NCBI GenBank assembly: GCA_032164245.1
Contig: JAVMKO010000006.1
Span: forward strand, 3,735,001-3,799,000
Direction of reading: 5' to 3'
Origin: Sternotherus odoratus
Lineage: Eukaryota; Chordata; Testudines; Kinosternidae
DNA length: 64,000 nucleotides
A model generated the notes under the pieces. It saw nothing but the letters and a program-made list of their open reading frames with translations, was not told the origin of the DNA and ran no database searches. A program made the translations under genes and the position numbers. Position 1 is the stretch's first letter; every line of letters starts with the position of its first letter. Shown here one piece after another: positions 62,216 through 64,000 of this stretch.

Positions 62216-63299
62216 TCAAGTGTTCAGATGGTTCCTGGGCTGAAAATTTCCAGCCAATTGCTTTTATTGCTTAGTGGACATTTGCATGGTTCAGAAATCC
62301 CAACATTTTCACAAATTTTAGCCTACTTGATTATTCATCCAAAACCACATTGTGAATGCTGCTTATTCAGTATTTGTTTGAAAATTTCCATTGTCCCAGT
62401 ATTGCTGCAGAAATACCACCCTGTGAATTGTGTGACCCGTCACATAGCATGAACAAATATTCAACGAAAACAGCTTGCGAACAACCAATAGCTAAAACTA
62501 TTCTTTTCCATAATGTGGCTTTTTATTGACGTCACATCCATACATCATGGCTAATACACATCAGACTAATAATACATGTTAATACATAACACCCACACAT
62601 TCATCTACTGCATTGATCTTGGCCTACCAGGGTGAAACTTTCAAAACTGCTCAGAGTTGGCAGCTCATGTCACTTTTGAATATCCTACTTTTTTGTTTTC
62701 ACAAGATCCTGCTCTTTATTTGTCATTCAGAACTCCAATAAAAACCTCACCATGAATGCTTATTACTAAGTAGGACATCAGGAGAAATCAGGGCTAGCTT
62801 ATGAATGATTCACTTTTAAAGGTAGGTAAAGTCATAATGAGTATTTTTAATGGACAGTTCAACTAAGTCTACGTAGACCAATCCATTGTGCGATCAAGAC
62901 CCTTACTAGTATTGTAATGGTTTGAGCAGATACTGCGAGAAGTTCATATTTATGATCCAGTGGATGGTTTCTCTCTTCATAGTAAATTGATTTTCTGCTT
63001 TAACTAGGATTCCTTGAAATGCAGGTTCTCATCTTGTTTAATAATGGATGGGCCAGGGTAGCTGAACTAAAAGTGATACACGCACACAATACATTGGATA
63101 TCACAAAACTGTTCTGCCGATGGGGCTGTTTTTACAGGTTTCAGCTGAGTGATCTGCTCCTGTAGTCTTGGCTTAGGAACTAAAAAAGAAAAAGTTGATT
63201 CCCGTCAGTTATTTCCACATAACAGATGGCCAGTCAGAGAGGAGCAGCAAAACATATTTTCCTCATTTATTCAGAAAAGGAACCTTAAGAATTAAGCAA

Positions 63300-63385
63300 T
63301 TATTTTGGGGCAGTTCTCTGGTCTGTGTTACACAGGTCAGACTGCATGATCACACCGCTTCCTTCTGAACGTTGAATCTATGAAA
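63300..63385 (+). mobile_element. Short CR1 3' tail, sense
   Basis: 'ctggtctgtgttacacaggt', 'cagactgcatgatcacaccg' and 'gaacgttgaatctatgaaag' are the last bases of a CR1. Confidence 0.7.
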
Positions 63386-64000
63386 GAAACACAGAGGTTT
63401 ACAGACCATAGTGCACTGCAGAAATATTGGCTCAAACACTGTATTGCTGCAAAAGTCCCTTAATGTCTTTCCTTTATTCAAAGCACATAGTCTGCTTCGT
63501 CAGCATCAATGGATTGGTTTTAAGCTACCATTCAATAGTTCCAATAGATTTTGTAGTGGATTTATTTTCTTCTCTAAAAATGACCAGAGGGAAAGGGGGT
63601 CAGAGAGGGGGATCGGAGGGGAAGGGGGAGTTTTACATTGCAAAACTGAAACCTCTGTGAAGCACCAACTGCCATAAATAAAATAATCAAAATAAGGTTA
63701 TCTCAGAGGCTCAGTAAGGAATCTCTGACTTCCATGAGAATTTAAGGATAAGGAAATCTCTTAACCACCCTCCAACATTGAAATCCCTGCCTCAGACCAA
63801 GCAGCCTTTTTGCATTCACAGAGTCTGAAATCAGCATGGGAGAGGCCAAAGCATAACTTCCTCCCCCCACGTACCTCCCCCCCGCCCTCCCAAAAAGGAT
63901 CTTAGTATAATGTCATTGGAATAGATGGAGACATTTGCCACACCAGGACTAATCTGAACTTTTACAAACAGCCAGGCTTTTTATTCCAGATCATTTTCTA

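Larger units (their letters stand above)
57729..64000 (-). other. MDGA2 intron upstream of the Ig1 second-half exon
   Basis: This intron extends past the window edge. It contains two antisense CR1 fragments (57903-58100 and 60155-60790), two SINE-like traces (59410-59640 and 62015-62215) and a short CR1 tail near 63300. A short segment at 63136-63179 has good splice-like borders but no known match. No MDGA2 exon was found here. Confidence 0.75.

Overview
This is a vertebrate nuclear window. It lies almost entirely inside introns of one gene on the minus strand, a MAM/Ig-domain GPI-anchored neuronal adhesion gene that I read as MDGA2. Three consecutive coding exons are present with canonical splice sites and matching phases: 57554-57728 (second half of Ig1), 13287-13483 (first half of Ig2) and 4366-4498 (second half of Ig2). 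The intron between the first two is about 44 kb, and the next is about 8.8 kb. I see no complete gene, rRNA, tRNA gene or CRISPR array.

The repeats point to a turtle (Testudines), or at least a non-avian reptile. There are many CR1 LINE pieces in both orientations, among them reverse-transcriptase and ORF1-esterase fragments. There is a very active Penelope-like element (PLE) family with a GIY-YIG endonuclease, plus solo LTRs of reptile type, a tRNA-derived SINE, and hAT, Tigger-like, Harbinger-like and TA-target MITEs. The species cannot be named from this window alone.

Layout: 1-4.4 kb, intron with little recognisable content. 4.4-13.3 kb, intron with CR1, a PLE copy carrying a broken GIY-YIG frame, a minus-strand solo LTR (7745-8977) containing a Tigger-like MITE (8500-8948), a compound microsatellite and a second solo LTR (11428-12204). 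13.5-57.5 kb, the large intron: a Harbinger-like MITE, PLE termini at 15.4-15.9 and 23.7 kb, an old CR1 at 19.5-21.3 kb, solo LTRs at 21675-22263 and 28003-28688, nested MITEs near 30 kb, CR1 pieces at 33.6-34.7 kb, a CR1 array split by a 931-bp hAT element (37.6-40.6 kb), CR1 at 42.8 and 51.1 kb, and the best PLE coding copy at 53.9-55.2 kb. 57.7-64 kb, intron with two more CR1 fragments and SINE traces.

The most interesting signal is in the PLE family. A 40-nt module near its 3' end recurs about a dozen times and folds on paper like a minimal hammerhead ribozyme: stem I GCAU/AUGC, a CUGAUGA-type box, a GUGGG/CCCAC stem II, GAA, and a self-complementary AGCU in place of stem III. Several copies also start with an inverted piece of the element, giving head-to-head hairpins inside the host pre-mRNA. 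Two intronic segments with strong splice signals, 45550-45664 and 63136-63179 on the minus strand, are possible unrecognised exons.
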